Shown here piece by piece: positions 22,500 to 34,200 of a stretch of 64,000 nucleotides of DNA (position 1 is its first letter; each line of letters opens with the position of its first letter). The DNA is from Macrostomum hystrix (Eukaryota; Platyhelminthes; Macrostomidae), in the NCBI GenBank assembly GCA_950097015.1, contig CATNEN010000038.1, positions 16,176,001-16,240,000 on the forward strand. Direction: 5' to 3'. The position numbers and the translations under genes were made by a program. The notes under the pieces are model-generated. The model made no database searches. It saw nothing but the letters and a program-made list of their open reading frames with translations, and was not told the DNA's origin.

Positions 22500-23880
22500 T
22501 GCTAAAGTTATATGAGTGTATCGAGGTGCGTAAAAAGGAGCAAATGGTAAATTCGGCGATTATATGCGATAAAGTACAGATCGATATCTCGTACTTAAAG
22601 TAGCCAGATGTGAATATCGAGATTTAATTTTTAAAGAGTATCAGTAAATTATAAAAACGCTCTATTAGGTCTCGTAAAATTTATTTACATATACCAATGT
22701 GCTGATAGATTATATCTGTGTTTCTAGTTCATTCACCTCTGTGAATTCAGCTGTTTGTTCCATGGATCGGGGTCGTTCCGCCAAATCCACCCAAATTTCT
22801 TACGCAAAGTACATCTCCCCTAGACTCTGGCACCGGCGAGTTCACCATGCGGGAACAGCGAGCCAATCACAGCGCGGTAGGGTTGAAAAAAATCCTAGCT
22901 CGCCCAGGGCACGGTCTCAGCCTCACCCTGGCAGCCAATCACGACTTGTAGAGAGAAAGAGAAAATGCGAGAGGGAGAGAGCGGGGTAGGACATGGATCA
23001 AAAGATAAACATTTGGTTTTATTGATGCATGGGCAGGGCACGAAAACGAGTGCGTCTATGGCAAAGCTCCCAGCGAGTTTTCATGTAGGAATAACATTCT
23101 TACTTGATCTTCATAAATTTCAGCTCTCGTTTTTTGCAATAAAATCTCTATTAAAACTTTATTCCGGCACAATTCGCCCTCAACATTATAAATGAGGTTC
23201 TACCATAGGCAAAGTCATTCCTGTACGCAAAATCAAATAAGAATGCACAATTACCTATATAAATACCTACGAAAGTGTAATGATATTATCTAGTCTGTAG
23301 AATTGCAAATCTAGGCTTATACAGCTGAAGATTATTGCCACTTCATGCCCGTTTGCCGATGTTTTTGCAGTTGAGCGACATGTGTCTGTAAATCTCTGTT
23401 GCCTGTCACTGCTTAGAGCATGAGCCTTTCGATTCTCTCTGTTAGGATTTCTAAAGGACTTCCATCTAGCTTCTGCTATTGCTGAAAAAGTAAGCCTATC
23501 ATTTTGCCCAGATTGGCACTTCGGTAAGCGCGGCTCCAACTCATAATGGCATAACATTTAATAGAAGACCGTATCCCATTATTAGATAGTAGGCATGGCC
23601 TGAAACCCGCAAATGTGTTTGCTCCTACAGTTCACAATACAGCTAGCACTCTCTTCTATACAGTACTTCCTGCCTGATATTGATCGTGTTCCATAAGTCT
23701 ATATGCGAATCTATACTGACAATTGTGTGCATCGACGCAAGCTCTGATAAAGCTATAGTCTCTGTTTCATCGATCTTTGGCACTTACATAGCCTTCACGT
23801 TTTTTAGTTAAGTTCATACATTAAATCATTTTCAGCTAGAACATTCAACTCTTTAAAAATATTATTGACCATCGTAGAAA
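22500..23880. other. Spacer with two CCAAT-box motifs
   Basis: AGCCAATCAC occurs at about 22860 and 22933 within a locally GC-richer block (22750-22990), which looks promoter-like. No gene start could be tied to it. The remainder to 23880 is AT-rich and has no recognised exon. Confidence 0.3.
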
Positions 23881-23887
23881 TAATCAG

Positions 23888-24190
23888 CGACCTCATCAGC
23901 CACCGCAGCCCTGAACTCCCAGCAGGGTGACAGAGGCCCAGCCGTTGGTGTCGTTCACAGAGTTCGAAGCCGCGCAGCCGACTCCGCCGCAGAAGCTGCC
24001 ACCGCCGCCGCCAGCCCAAAGCTTTGAGAGACCGGAGCCGCCGCCGCTGAAGCCGCCGCCGCCGCCAGACGCTCCACCGACTGAGCTGAGGGGAAGTCCG
24101 ATCACCTGACTTCCACAACCGCCGCCTCCTCCGCCTCCACCGAACCCACCGACGGCGCCGCTGCCGCTGCAGTCGATACCACCGACGCCT
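23888..24190 (-). pseudogene. Inverted partial copy of the glycine-rich gene's last exon
   Basis: On the minus strand it encodes the GGFGGGG, IGLPLSSVGGASGGGGG, CGGVGCAASNSVNDTNGW and VTLLGVQGCGG segments, nearly identical to 29101-29394, and the stop position matches. Upstream (toward 24190) the homology ends in the 15-bp minisatellite, and no earlier exon is found. It could be a truncated duplicate or the last exon of a gene whose other exons were lost or lie out of sight. Confidence 0.75.
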
Positions 24191-24194
24191 TCTG

Positions 24195-24890
24195 CCTTCT
24201 GTGCTCTGGGATCTGGGGTTCTGGCACATAGGATTTTGGGATATGGTATTCTAGGATTCTGGGATTCTATGGTCTGGGATTATGGGATCTGTCTTCTGCG
24301 ATCTGGGATCTGAGATTCTGGGATTCTAGGATCTGGTGGGATTACGGGATCTGGCTTCTGGGATCTGGGATTCTGGGATCCGGGATATGGGATTCTGAGA
24401 TTCTGGGATATGGGATTCTGGGATCTGGGATTCTGGGATCTGGGATTCTGGGATCTGGGATTCTGGGATCTGGGATCTGGGATTCTGGGATCTGGGATCT
24501 GGGATTCTGGGATCTGGGATTCTGGGATCTGCCTTCTGTGCTCTGGGATCTGGGATTCTGGCACGTGGGATTCTGGCACGTGGGATTCTGGGATATGGAA
24601 TTCTGGGATTCTGGGATCTGGAATTCTGGGATCTGGAATTCTGGGATCTGGGATTCTGGGATCTGGGATTCTATGGTCTGGGTTTATGGAATCTGCATTC
24701 TGCGAACTGGGATCTGGGATTCTGCGATTCTGGGATCTGGGATTTCGGGATCTGGCTTACGTGGTCTGGGATCTGGGATTCGGTGATCCGGGATATCGGA
24801 TTCTGGGATTCTGGGGTTATGGGATCTGGTATCCAGGATCTGGGATCTGCGATTCTACGATCTCGGATTATGGCATTTGGCTTCATTGAT
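24195..24890 (+). repeat. 15-bp minisatellite GGGATCTGGGATTCT
   Basis: About 45 imperfect units with sub-motifs GGGATCT and GGGATTCT. It is related to the 14-bp array at 28768-28843. Open frames on both strands are a by-product of the repeat. Confidence 0.93.
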
Positions 24891-25528
24891 CTTGATATTC
24901 GGCGATCGCTTGTTTCCAATTTTTAAAGTGTCCAATCAAGAAGCTTTTCGATTTCTTTATGTTCACTGTACGCCTTTGTTTTATGTATTTTGTATTGTAA
25001 AATACATATAATCATCAGTTTTCTCGGAAACACCATTTCTCCAGTTGCTCTTGAATCTGAGCCATAAGAATCCTCAGTGAAGTGTCAGAAAATAGTGTTT
25101 CTTCATTCCAGGATTGCTGCTCACAAAATACAGGCGATTTACATCATCCTGGCTGTTGCTATAACCAGTTTCTATTAGTGTAAAGCCCCTTATAATTCCT
25201 CTCTACTCAACAAGGCTTAAGAATAATAATTGAAGCCAAGAATGGGCCGAGGAAACTTTGCCGCGAAATAGCTAATTAGAAGGGCTTCAAAACAGCCACA
25301 ATGCCCTTCTTAGTCCGGCAAACAGCAGCGGCACTTCGCTTGGTTGAGTATCGCCCAATCAATAACACAAAACTGGCACAGCTCAGACATTGTTTAACTA
25401 TTGCTCTTAGCCAATTACAGGAGACTGGTTGCATGACATTGCTGATGGCTAAGCTATTAAAAAGAAACATCCTGCTGCTACTATAGACCGCTATTTGTAA
25501 TTTTCATTAAACTTGGCACAAACACACA
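24891..25528. other. Spacer upstream of the glycine-rich gene
   Basis: No coding sequence recognised. It presumably contains the promoter of the gene starting at 25529. Confidence 0.4.
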
Positions 25529-28500
25529 ATGAACTTGTATTTCATTTCTGCTCTGCATCTACTATGTAAGTTGGCAACTGCAGAGAATACTGAAGCTATA
25601 CTAAGGTCACACCAGTGACAGTAAGGACACAGCAGTGATAGTCAGGACACAGCAGTGATAGTCAGGACACAGCAGTGACAGTCAGGACACAGCAGTGAAA
25701 GTCAGGACACAGCAGTGACAGTCAGGACACAGCAGTGAAAGTCAGGACACAGCAGTGAAAGTCAGGACACAGCAGTGACAGTCAGGACATAGCAGTGACA
25801 GTCAGGACATAGCAGTGACATTCAGGACAGTCAGGACACAGCAATGACAGTCAGGACACAGCAGTGACAGTCAGGACACAGCAGTGACAGTCAGGACACA
25901 GTAGTGACAGCCAGGAAACAGCAGTGACAGTCAGGACACAGCAGTGTCAGTCAGGACACAGCTGTGAAAGTCAGGACACAGCAATGACAGTCAGGACACA
26001 GCAGTGACAGTCAGGACATAGCAGTGACATTCAGGACACAGTAGTGACAGCCAGGAAACAGCAGTGACAGTCAGGACACAGCAGTGTCAGTCAGGACACA
26101 GCAGTGACAGTCAGGACACAGCAGTGACAGTCAAGACATAGCAGTGACAGTCAGGACAATCAGGACACAGCAGTGACATTCAGGACAGTCAGGACACAGC
26201 AGTGTCAGTCAGGACACAGCAATGACAGTCAGGACACAGCAATGACAGTCAGGACACAGCAGTGACAGTCAGGACATAGCAGTGACATTCAGGACACAGT
26301 AGTGACAGCCAGGAAACAGCAGTGACAGTCAGGACACAGCAGTGTCAGTCAGGACACAGCAGTGACAGTCAGGACACAGCAGTGACAGTCAAGACATAGC
26401 AGTGACAGTCAGGACAATCAGGACACAGCAGTGACATTCAGGACAGTCAGGACACAGCAGTGTCAGTCAGGACACAGCAGTGACAGTCAGGACACAGCAG
26501 TGATAGTCAGGACACAGCAGTGACAGTCAGGACAGTCAGGACACAGCTGTGTCAGTCAGGACACAGCAGTGACAGTCAGGACACAGCAGTGACATCAGGA
26601 CACAGCAGTGACATTCAGGACAGTCAGGACACAGCAGTGACATTCAGGACAGTCAGGACACAGCAGTGACATTCAGGACAGTCAGGACACAGCAGTGACA
26701 GTCAGGACACAGCAGTGACATCAGGACACAGCAGTGACATTCAGGACAGTCAGGACACAGCAGTGACATTCAGGACACAGCAGTGACAGTCAGGACACAA
26801 CAGTGACAGTTAGGGCAGTCAGGACACAGTCAGGACAGTTAGGATACAGCAGTGAGAGTCAGGACAAAGCAGTGGCAGTCAGGACACACCAGTGACATCA
26901 GGACAGTCAGGATACAGCAGTGACATCGGGACAGTCAGGACACAGCAGTGGCAGTCAGGACACACCAGTGACATCAGGACAGTCAGGACACAGCAGTGAC
27001 ATCGGGACAGTCAGGACACAGCAGTGGCAGTCAGGACAGTCAGGACACAACAGTCAGTGTCCTATACAGGTCACAGAAGGCATTCCGCTGGCTCATTTCA
27101 GTGCTGTCGCACCTGCAGCCCAGCAGCCTGGCAGCGTGTCCCTCGGGTCCGCCCATCGTGCAGTTCCGCCCTGCCCAGCAGCTGCTGCTGAACGAGTCTC
27201 TGAGCCACTGCGTGACGCAGCTCGGAGTGTCCGAGTCGCTGCACAGCTGCCTGATGAATGCGGGCGGCAGGAACGCAACAGCAGCTGTGCTGCAGGGCTC
27301 CGTGTGCTTGGCCGTGCTGCTGCTGCCCTCCGCTCAGCCAAACAGCTGCGGCTCCGTGTGGAACTTCACTGCGGGACCCGGACTGCAGCTGTTCGTGGCC
27401 AAGGACTTCGTCGGCCGGCTCGGTGGCAGCTTCCGCAACTTCGGCCGCTCCGTGTCAGGTGAGCCACGTTGCGATAAGCTCTACGGAATTGCGGAATTAC
27501 GGAATTTTAAATAAAAATGGTGAAACTTCCTAAGGGCTGCACGACAGAAAAGCAACAGGACAACAATTTTAAAAGTACAACTGCAGCTGCAAAAATATGC
27601 CTAGACTCCCGTATTGTTTCTGGTAAATTTTGATTTCATCAAATCTGACAAATCAATCAAGTAATTGAAAAATTTCTCGTGTGGTTTTTTTAGCTGCTGG
27701 CACCAGCAGCCCTGGGTTTCGGCCAGTCGAAAGTCGTCCTCACAATGATAAAGACTGAATAAAACTTAAATATTAGTTTTTTTTCATTTTTCTGTCACCT
27801 CGATCCTTTGTTGGTTTGTAGAAATGAAGTTCTTAAGGTGACATGGATTCTAGACTTGATCCGTTTTGGGCCCTGACAGTTAGAGAATTTCTTTGAAAGA
27901 CAGAATGTCCAATTTACGTTCTTCTCCTGTGAACTTTGCAACTGATCGACTATATATTTTCATTTATTTAGGCGAACTTTTGCTAATCGAGTCTATAAGA
28001 GTCCGTACAGTCCGTCTATTTCTGCCGTTGAATATGATTCTACGAATAGTAGCTTCAACTTGGCTGCCTTTTATTATTTAATTGCAGATTGTCCGTCATA
28101 GTGTAATATGAAAACCGTGCCATAGACATTTCCGCCGATGCCACACTTGGTGTTTGCTGCTTGGGTGCAGCGGGGGCTTAGCCTCACAAAAGAAATCTAA
28201 GAGATCGTAGCTTTAGGCTAGGTGTATCGAGATGTCTATGGCCTCATTTTTAGGCGAGGCGTTCCAGATTGGGAAAGCCCATGTTTATGACCATAGACAG
28301 TTCTATGGTTTATATATAGACAGGACGTAAAATATATTATTTAAATGATTTTACTTTAAACTTTAATTCCACGAAGGCCACATACCCATTAAAAAATCCC
28401 AGCTTATATACTCGTACAAATATTCTCAGTTGGCATCATCGCAACATTCACCACGCCTCTGACGGGTTGCTATGCGGTTGCTACCCAGAGCGGCTCTGGA

Positions 28501-29394
28501 GGCTCGGTCTCAGCCGCTCTCTCGGGCTACTCAGCCGCCAGCGGTGGCAACGGAGTGCGGCTGTCTGGCAGGTTTGCGCTGCCAGCCAACACGTTGCTGA
28601 ACGTTGTGACCGGACGTGTCGGCGGAAGCGGAGCCGACTTCTGCGCTGCCGGCGGCGGCGGCGGCACGTTCGTCTACACCGACAGCGGGCTGATCCTCGT
28701 GGCTGCCGGCGGCGGCGGCGGAGCTTCGGCTAGTCTGAACGGTTCGTTGGTTCAGCCGCGGTCGCCTGGGATCCGGGATCTGGGATCCGGGATCTGGGAT
28801 CCGGGATCTGGGATCCGGGATCTGGGATCCGGGATCCAGGATCACTACCTTACCCCAACCCTTTTAGGCGCACCTGGCCAGACAATTAGCATCAACGGAA
28901 CTAACGCTGTGAAGGGCGCCAACGCTGACGCCAGCGGAATTGGCTTCGGCGGCTCCGATGGCTCCGGTGGCTTCGCCGACACGAGTTCGGGTGGCAACCA
29001 CGGCGGATGCGGTGCCGGCTGGCTGGGAAAATCCGTCAGTTCGCGCCTTGGCGCCAAGCACGGAGGTCACGGTGGAGGCCAGGCAGAGGGCTGGACGGGC
29101 GGCGTCGGGGGCACCGACGGCGGTGGCAGCGGCGGCGTCGGTGGCTTCGGTGGAGGCGGAGGAGGTGGCGGTTGTGGAACTCAGGTGATCGGACTTCCCC
29201 TCAGCTCAGTCGGTGGAGCGTCTGGCGGCGGCGGCGGCTTCAGCGGCGGCGGCTCCGGCCTCTTAAAACTGTGGGCTGGCGGCGGCGGTGGCAGCTTCTG
29301 CGGCGGAGTCGGCTGCGCGGCTTCGAACTCCGTGAACGACACCAACGGCTGGGCCTCTGTCACCCTGTTGGGAGTTCAGGGCTGCTGTGGCTGA
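25529..29394 (+). CDS. Secreted glycine-rich protein (ALK-type Gly-rich domain)
   Basis: Probable exons: 25529-25565 (signal peptide start MNLYFISALHLL), 27102-27458, 28430-28741 and 28868-29394. Reading phases fit at each join; the donor at 28742 (GTTCGT) is weak. Exon 2 encodes a Cys-bearing, N-glycosylated region (NESLSHC, NAT, GSVWNFTAG). Exons 3-4 encode a glycine-rich domain with GGGGGTFVYTDSGLILVAA, PGQTISINGTN and many G runs, resembling the Gly-rich domain of ALK/LTK receptors and related secreted proteins. There is no transmembrane or kinase part and the stop follows GVQGCCG, so it is likely an extracellular protein of about 410 residues. The function is unknown. Intron 1 is a 1.4-kb 20-bp minisatellite. 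A partial inverted copy lies at 23888-24190. Confidence 0.72.
25590..27060 (+). repeat. 20-bp minisatellite GTCAGGACACAGCAGTGACA
   Basis: About 70 units, with shortened variants (GTCAGGACA alone) and higher-order blocks; a block of about 240 bp starting near 25820 recurs near 26200. It fills intron 1 of the glycine-rich gene. Confidence 0.95.
28768..28843 (+). repeat. 14-bp minisatellite GGGATCCGGGATCT in intron 3
   Basis: About five units filling most of the short intron between exons 3 and 4 of the glycine-rich gene. The same strand as the related array at 24195-24890 carries the G-rich unit, although the adjoining gene copy there is inverted. Confidence 0.9.
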
Positions 29395-31267
29395 AACTTT
29401 TCGATAGTGTCCAGTGATGTAGCCTTGGACTTCTGTCGGTGTGAAAGGTCACGGGTTCGAATCTTGAATCTGAGAATCAAACTGGGCCAAATATCCATTC
29501 TGGTTCAGGTACAATTTCTGTTCTTGACGAAGTAGAGCTATTAATATTAGTTTGTTGAAGTATAAATTTATTTTGAATTTTGTAAATATGCAGCTGATTC
29601 CTTAGTTTTCCCACTGCCTCTGAATCAAAGGCTGGCACGCTAAGGTACTATGCCTGCAGTGTACTTTAAGGTTGTTTGTAAATTGAGGTGATTGGATTTT
29701 GTCTCGAAAATGAATAATTACTGAAGCTTTAAAATGTGTTATTGATTTATGCAAGTATTTCTGTTGGCTTTATTGTACTAGCTCAGTAAATTTTGTATAG
29801 CGCTCTGTGTTTGGAAAGTTTGCATCGTGAGTTAAACAAAAGATTCAAGCAAAAATACACGGTTAGCAATGGCTTTTTTATTGTTTGTTGTGCGAAAGAA
29901 AAACCTTGCACGTTCGTGGCTACTGGTTTTTAGTCCGCTAACAGAACTCTAACTGCAGACAGTGGAAAATAGAGACTACTGCTTTTTTTCTTTTTACGAA
30001 GTACCAATGATTATACATTCAAGTTGAGCACGAATGAGTGAGTGAGCACAGACAGTCATGCATGATGCAACTGTCTTGTCTTTCTTATTGCTATGTTGTT
30101 CGCGTTTTGAAGAAATTACTAGTCTGTTGCTTTGCAATTGTACTCGAAACCTCTCAAATGAATTCTCGCAACATAATTAATTTTTAAGAAAGCCATTTTG
30201 TCAAAAAATTACATGATACAAATGGCCTGAGTTGTGAATTTAATTGGCATCAGCAGATTCGACCAAACCTTCGGGACATTAGTAGGAGGAGCGGGAGCGA
30301 CATATGTCCTTACACTTACATGTACAAACTACAAAGCAACCATAGTTGCATGTTTGCTGTGCACACACACAGTGAAGCAAAAGTACAAACATATATAAAA
30401 GTTTAGCAAAAGCTGTCATTTACTCAAGACTTGCGGATTTTTCGCAAGTTTGCACTTTGAAACAAACATAGTTGCTTTCTAGTATTTTATTATAGTCGAC
30501 GGAACAGACTCAAAGCGATTAATATAAAATTATTGTAATAATAAACATAATTTACACGTTATAAACAAAATATTTTTTCTTATCTAGAGTTGGATTAAAA
30601 ATTTAACTTTAGAACAACGCACTGGCTCAGGGCGAGTTGAGTTAATATTAGTTGTTGTTGTAGCTCATCGTTTACACAAATACGTTCGCGTAGAATCTGA
30701 CAAGTAAATTGCTCAGGTTACTATATCCAGGTCAATTTAATGCGTCTACATATTCTAGTCATACATGAATACTTTTGTGCCTTAGAAAGTTGTTTCTTCT
30801 TATATTATAGAAATCTAACAACTAACAATATATGAAATGCAGTAAAATAAATCCTGATCCATCCTCGTACCTGGTAAATCAAGACAAATACTGTAATGTT
30901 TAAATATCTAATAGGCCTATGCTCTACTGATTTTCTGGCTCATAAAATATTCCTCCTACTTTGCAGATTCTAACATGTTTATACTCAAATATATTATTTT
31001 TATTGCTACTATTATACTTTTCAGATGCTTTAAAATGCCTAATGTCATAATATGTCATTGATGATACCACTGCATGATAATATTGTTAAGCTTATTCTTA
31101 AAAAAACACAAGCATTATATTTGTAAGCTTTTGTTAGACTGCTGCATGTCTACTGAAAATAATTATAAGATATTCCTAATACTAGTAATAGAGACATTTT
31201 AAATTACATGTCTTTTTTTTACTTTCAGATTATTTTATACCAGCCTATTTCAGTAGGCATGGTCAAC
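29395..31267. other. Spacer before the TEP gene
   Basis: AT-rich, with a small SINE-like fragment at about 29440-29470 (AGGTCACGGGTTCGAATC). No exon recognised. It should contain the TEP promoter, but no specific element can be assigned. Confidence 0.4.
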
Positions 31268-34200
31268 ATGAAAGCTAGCTTAATCTGCTTACTTCTGATT
31301 ATCCCATGGATAAGTGGCAGGGTGATGCCACTAATTCGACACTCTTATACTGAATGGACTTTTGATTCAACTCTGAAGTAAGCTTATTTTACCTGGTTTT
31401 CCAACTTGTTATGATATAATTTTAATTGCTGATCTGTAAAGTATGTTTTATCTCTGTTTTATCTCTCCCCTATCTTATCTCTCCCCTGTCTCATCTCCCC
31501 CCTGTCCCATCTCTCACTGTCCCATCTCTCACTGTCTGTTCTTCACTGTCTCACCTCTCACTGCCTCATCTCTCACTGTCCCATCTCTCACTGTCCCATC
31601 TCTCACTGTCCCATCTCTCACTGTCCCATCTCTCACTGTCCCATCTCTCACTGTCCCGTCTCTCACTGTCCCATCTCTCACTGTCCCATCTCTCACTGTC
31701 CCATCTCTCACTGTCTGTTCTTCACTGTCTCACCTCTCACTGCCTCATCTCTCACTGTCCCATCTCTCACTGTCTCACCTCTCACTGTCTCATCTCTCAC
31801 TGCCGAATCTCTCGCTGTCTCATCTTTCCCCTGTCTCATCTCTCCCTTGTCTTATCTATCTAAGGTCTCGTCTCTTCGTTGATTCGTCTTCTGTCTCATC
31901 TCTCACTGCCGCTTCTCTCAGCCTTATCTCTCACTGTCCGATCTCTCACTGTCTCATCTCTCACTGTCTCATCTCTCACTGTCCCATCTCTCACTGTCCC
32001 ATCTCTCACTGTCCCATCTCTCACTGTCCCATCTCTCACTGTCCCATCTCTCACTGTCTCACCTCTCACTGCCTCATCTCTCACTGTCCCATCTCTCACT
32101 GTCCCATCTCTCACTGTCTGTTCTTCACTGTCTCACCTCTCACTGCCTCATATCTCACTGTCCCATCTCTCACTGTCTCACCTCTCACTGTCTCATCTCT
32201 CACTGCCGAATCTCTCGCTGTCTCATCTCTCGTCTGTTTAATCTCTCTGTCGTATAGTTCCTGCCCTGTCAACGGTACACTAAGCTACAGCCTTTTCAAA
32301 CAAATCCCACCAGAAACTACGCAGTCCTTGCGCCCAGAGTCTTTCTGCCGGGCCGTGCCTACAGCCTGACTGTCAGCCTGCTGACTCCCGGTGCTCAGCT
32401 GGCTAGCGTGGCCGCTTCGCTGACTTGCATAGCCGGTCGCATCGGCTTCGATGACTTCAGCTTGGAAACTAACTGGAGGGCAACAGAATCAGCCAGACCA
32501 ATTAGTGAGAATCCCTAACCCAACTTAGTATATGACGAAGTCTTTCTTGTTTTCAAGTGACAGAAAGTTACTCCTACCGTTTACCCCAAGCAACATCGCT
32601 AAAGCTTTATTTTCAGTTAGAGGTCGGCGCAAGTTAAGAATCGCTTTGCCGAAGTCACACAATTGGTTATCATGTTTCGCAGGTGTAGTCTATCTAGCTC
32701 TTTAAAACAAACAGAATAAACAAGAGAAAAGTTTGATTAAATCTATGCAGTGATTTCGATGCTTGGAACAAAGTTGTTGCATTTTGCCGTTAAACTCCAT
32801 TTAAGTTACATTGAAATGGTAAACTGGCAATTTTTTCTAACTGAAAGGTGTGGCGTTTAGCCCTTCGTAAAAGTTGTTTATTTAATGCTGTGGTCAGCAA
32901 CTGTCGAATCTACGGTTCGAAAATATTTTAGATACCCAAACCTAGAAGCCTTAAACACCTAGTCAAAATTAACTATAATTGGCTACACCTGTCCTAATTG
33001 GGCCAGATGTGCAGCCGACAGAACTATCGCGTATAGCTGCTCAGTCCATGGGCTGGGTGACGCCACACTTACCCCCAAATTGCTTCAGCAAATGCTAGTA
33101 CCCATTTAACAGCTAAGTGAACTGAAGCAGAGTGTTCGAGAGTAGTCGGGAATCGAACCCCCGACCTTCTAGTCGTTAGCCCGACACTATAACCACTAGG
33201 CTAGCTCACTGTCTTAACTCTCCACTGTCTTATCTGTTCACTTTCTATCTCTCCACTGTCTTATCTTTCTACTGTCTTATCTTTCTTCTGTCTTATCTCT
33301 GTACTATCTTAACTCTGTGCTGTCTTATCTCTTCACTGTCTTATCTTTCTTCTGTCTTATCTCTGTGCTGTCTTATCTCTTCACTGTCTTATCTTTCTTC
33401 TGTCTTATCTCTGTACTATCTTATCTCTGTGCTGTCTTATCTCTGTGCTGTCTTATCTTTCTTCTGTCTTATCTCTGTGCTGTCTTATCTCTGTGCTGTC
33501 TTATCTCTGTGCTGTCTTATCTCTGTGCTGTCTTATCTCTGTGCTGTCTTATCTCTGTGCTGTCTTATCTCTGTGCTGTCTTATCTCTGTGCTGTCTTAT
33601 CTCTGTGCTGTCTTATCTCTGTGCTGTCTTATCTTTCTTCTGTCTTATCTCTGTACTGTCTTATCTCTGTGCTGTCTTATCTCTTCACTGTCATATCTCT
33701 TCACTGTCTTATCTCTGTGCTGTCTTATCTCTGTGCTGTCTTATCTCTGTGCTGTCTTATCTCTGTGCTGTCTTATCTCTGTGCTGTCTTATCTCTTCAC
33801 TGTCTTATCTCTGTACTGTCTTATCTCTGTGCTGTCTTATCTCTTCACTGTCATATCTCTTCACTGTCTTATCTCTGTGCTGTCTTATCTCTGTGCTGTC
33901 TTATCTTTCTTCTGTCTTATCTCTGTGCTGTCTTATCTCTTCACTGTCTTATCTCTTCACTGTCTTATCTATTCACTGTCTTATCTCTTCACTGTCTTAT
34001 CTCTTCACTGTCTTATCTCTTCACTGTCTTATCTCTTCACTGTCTTATCTTTCTTCTGTCTTATCTCTGTACTGTCTTATCTCTGTGCTGTCTTATCTCT
34101 TCACTGTCTTATCTCTTCACTGTCTTATCTCTGTGCTGTCTTATCTCTGTGCTGTCTTATCTTTCTTCTGTCTTATCTCTGTACTATCTTATCTCTGTGC

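Noticed and set aside
22699..23195. Coding sequence next to the CCAAT motifs
   Set aside because: No recognisable domain, codon bias or splice signals; short open frames only.
24195..24890. Protein-coding gene of GFWDLGFWDLG-type repeats
   Set aside because: The frames are open on both strands because of the 15-bp repeat; no start context or splice signal.
31443..32369. 308-codon open frame
   Set aside because: Also a minisatellite frame in TEP intron 1. Its last part overlaps exon 2 in the wrong frame.
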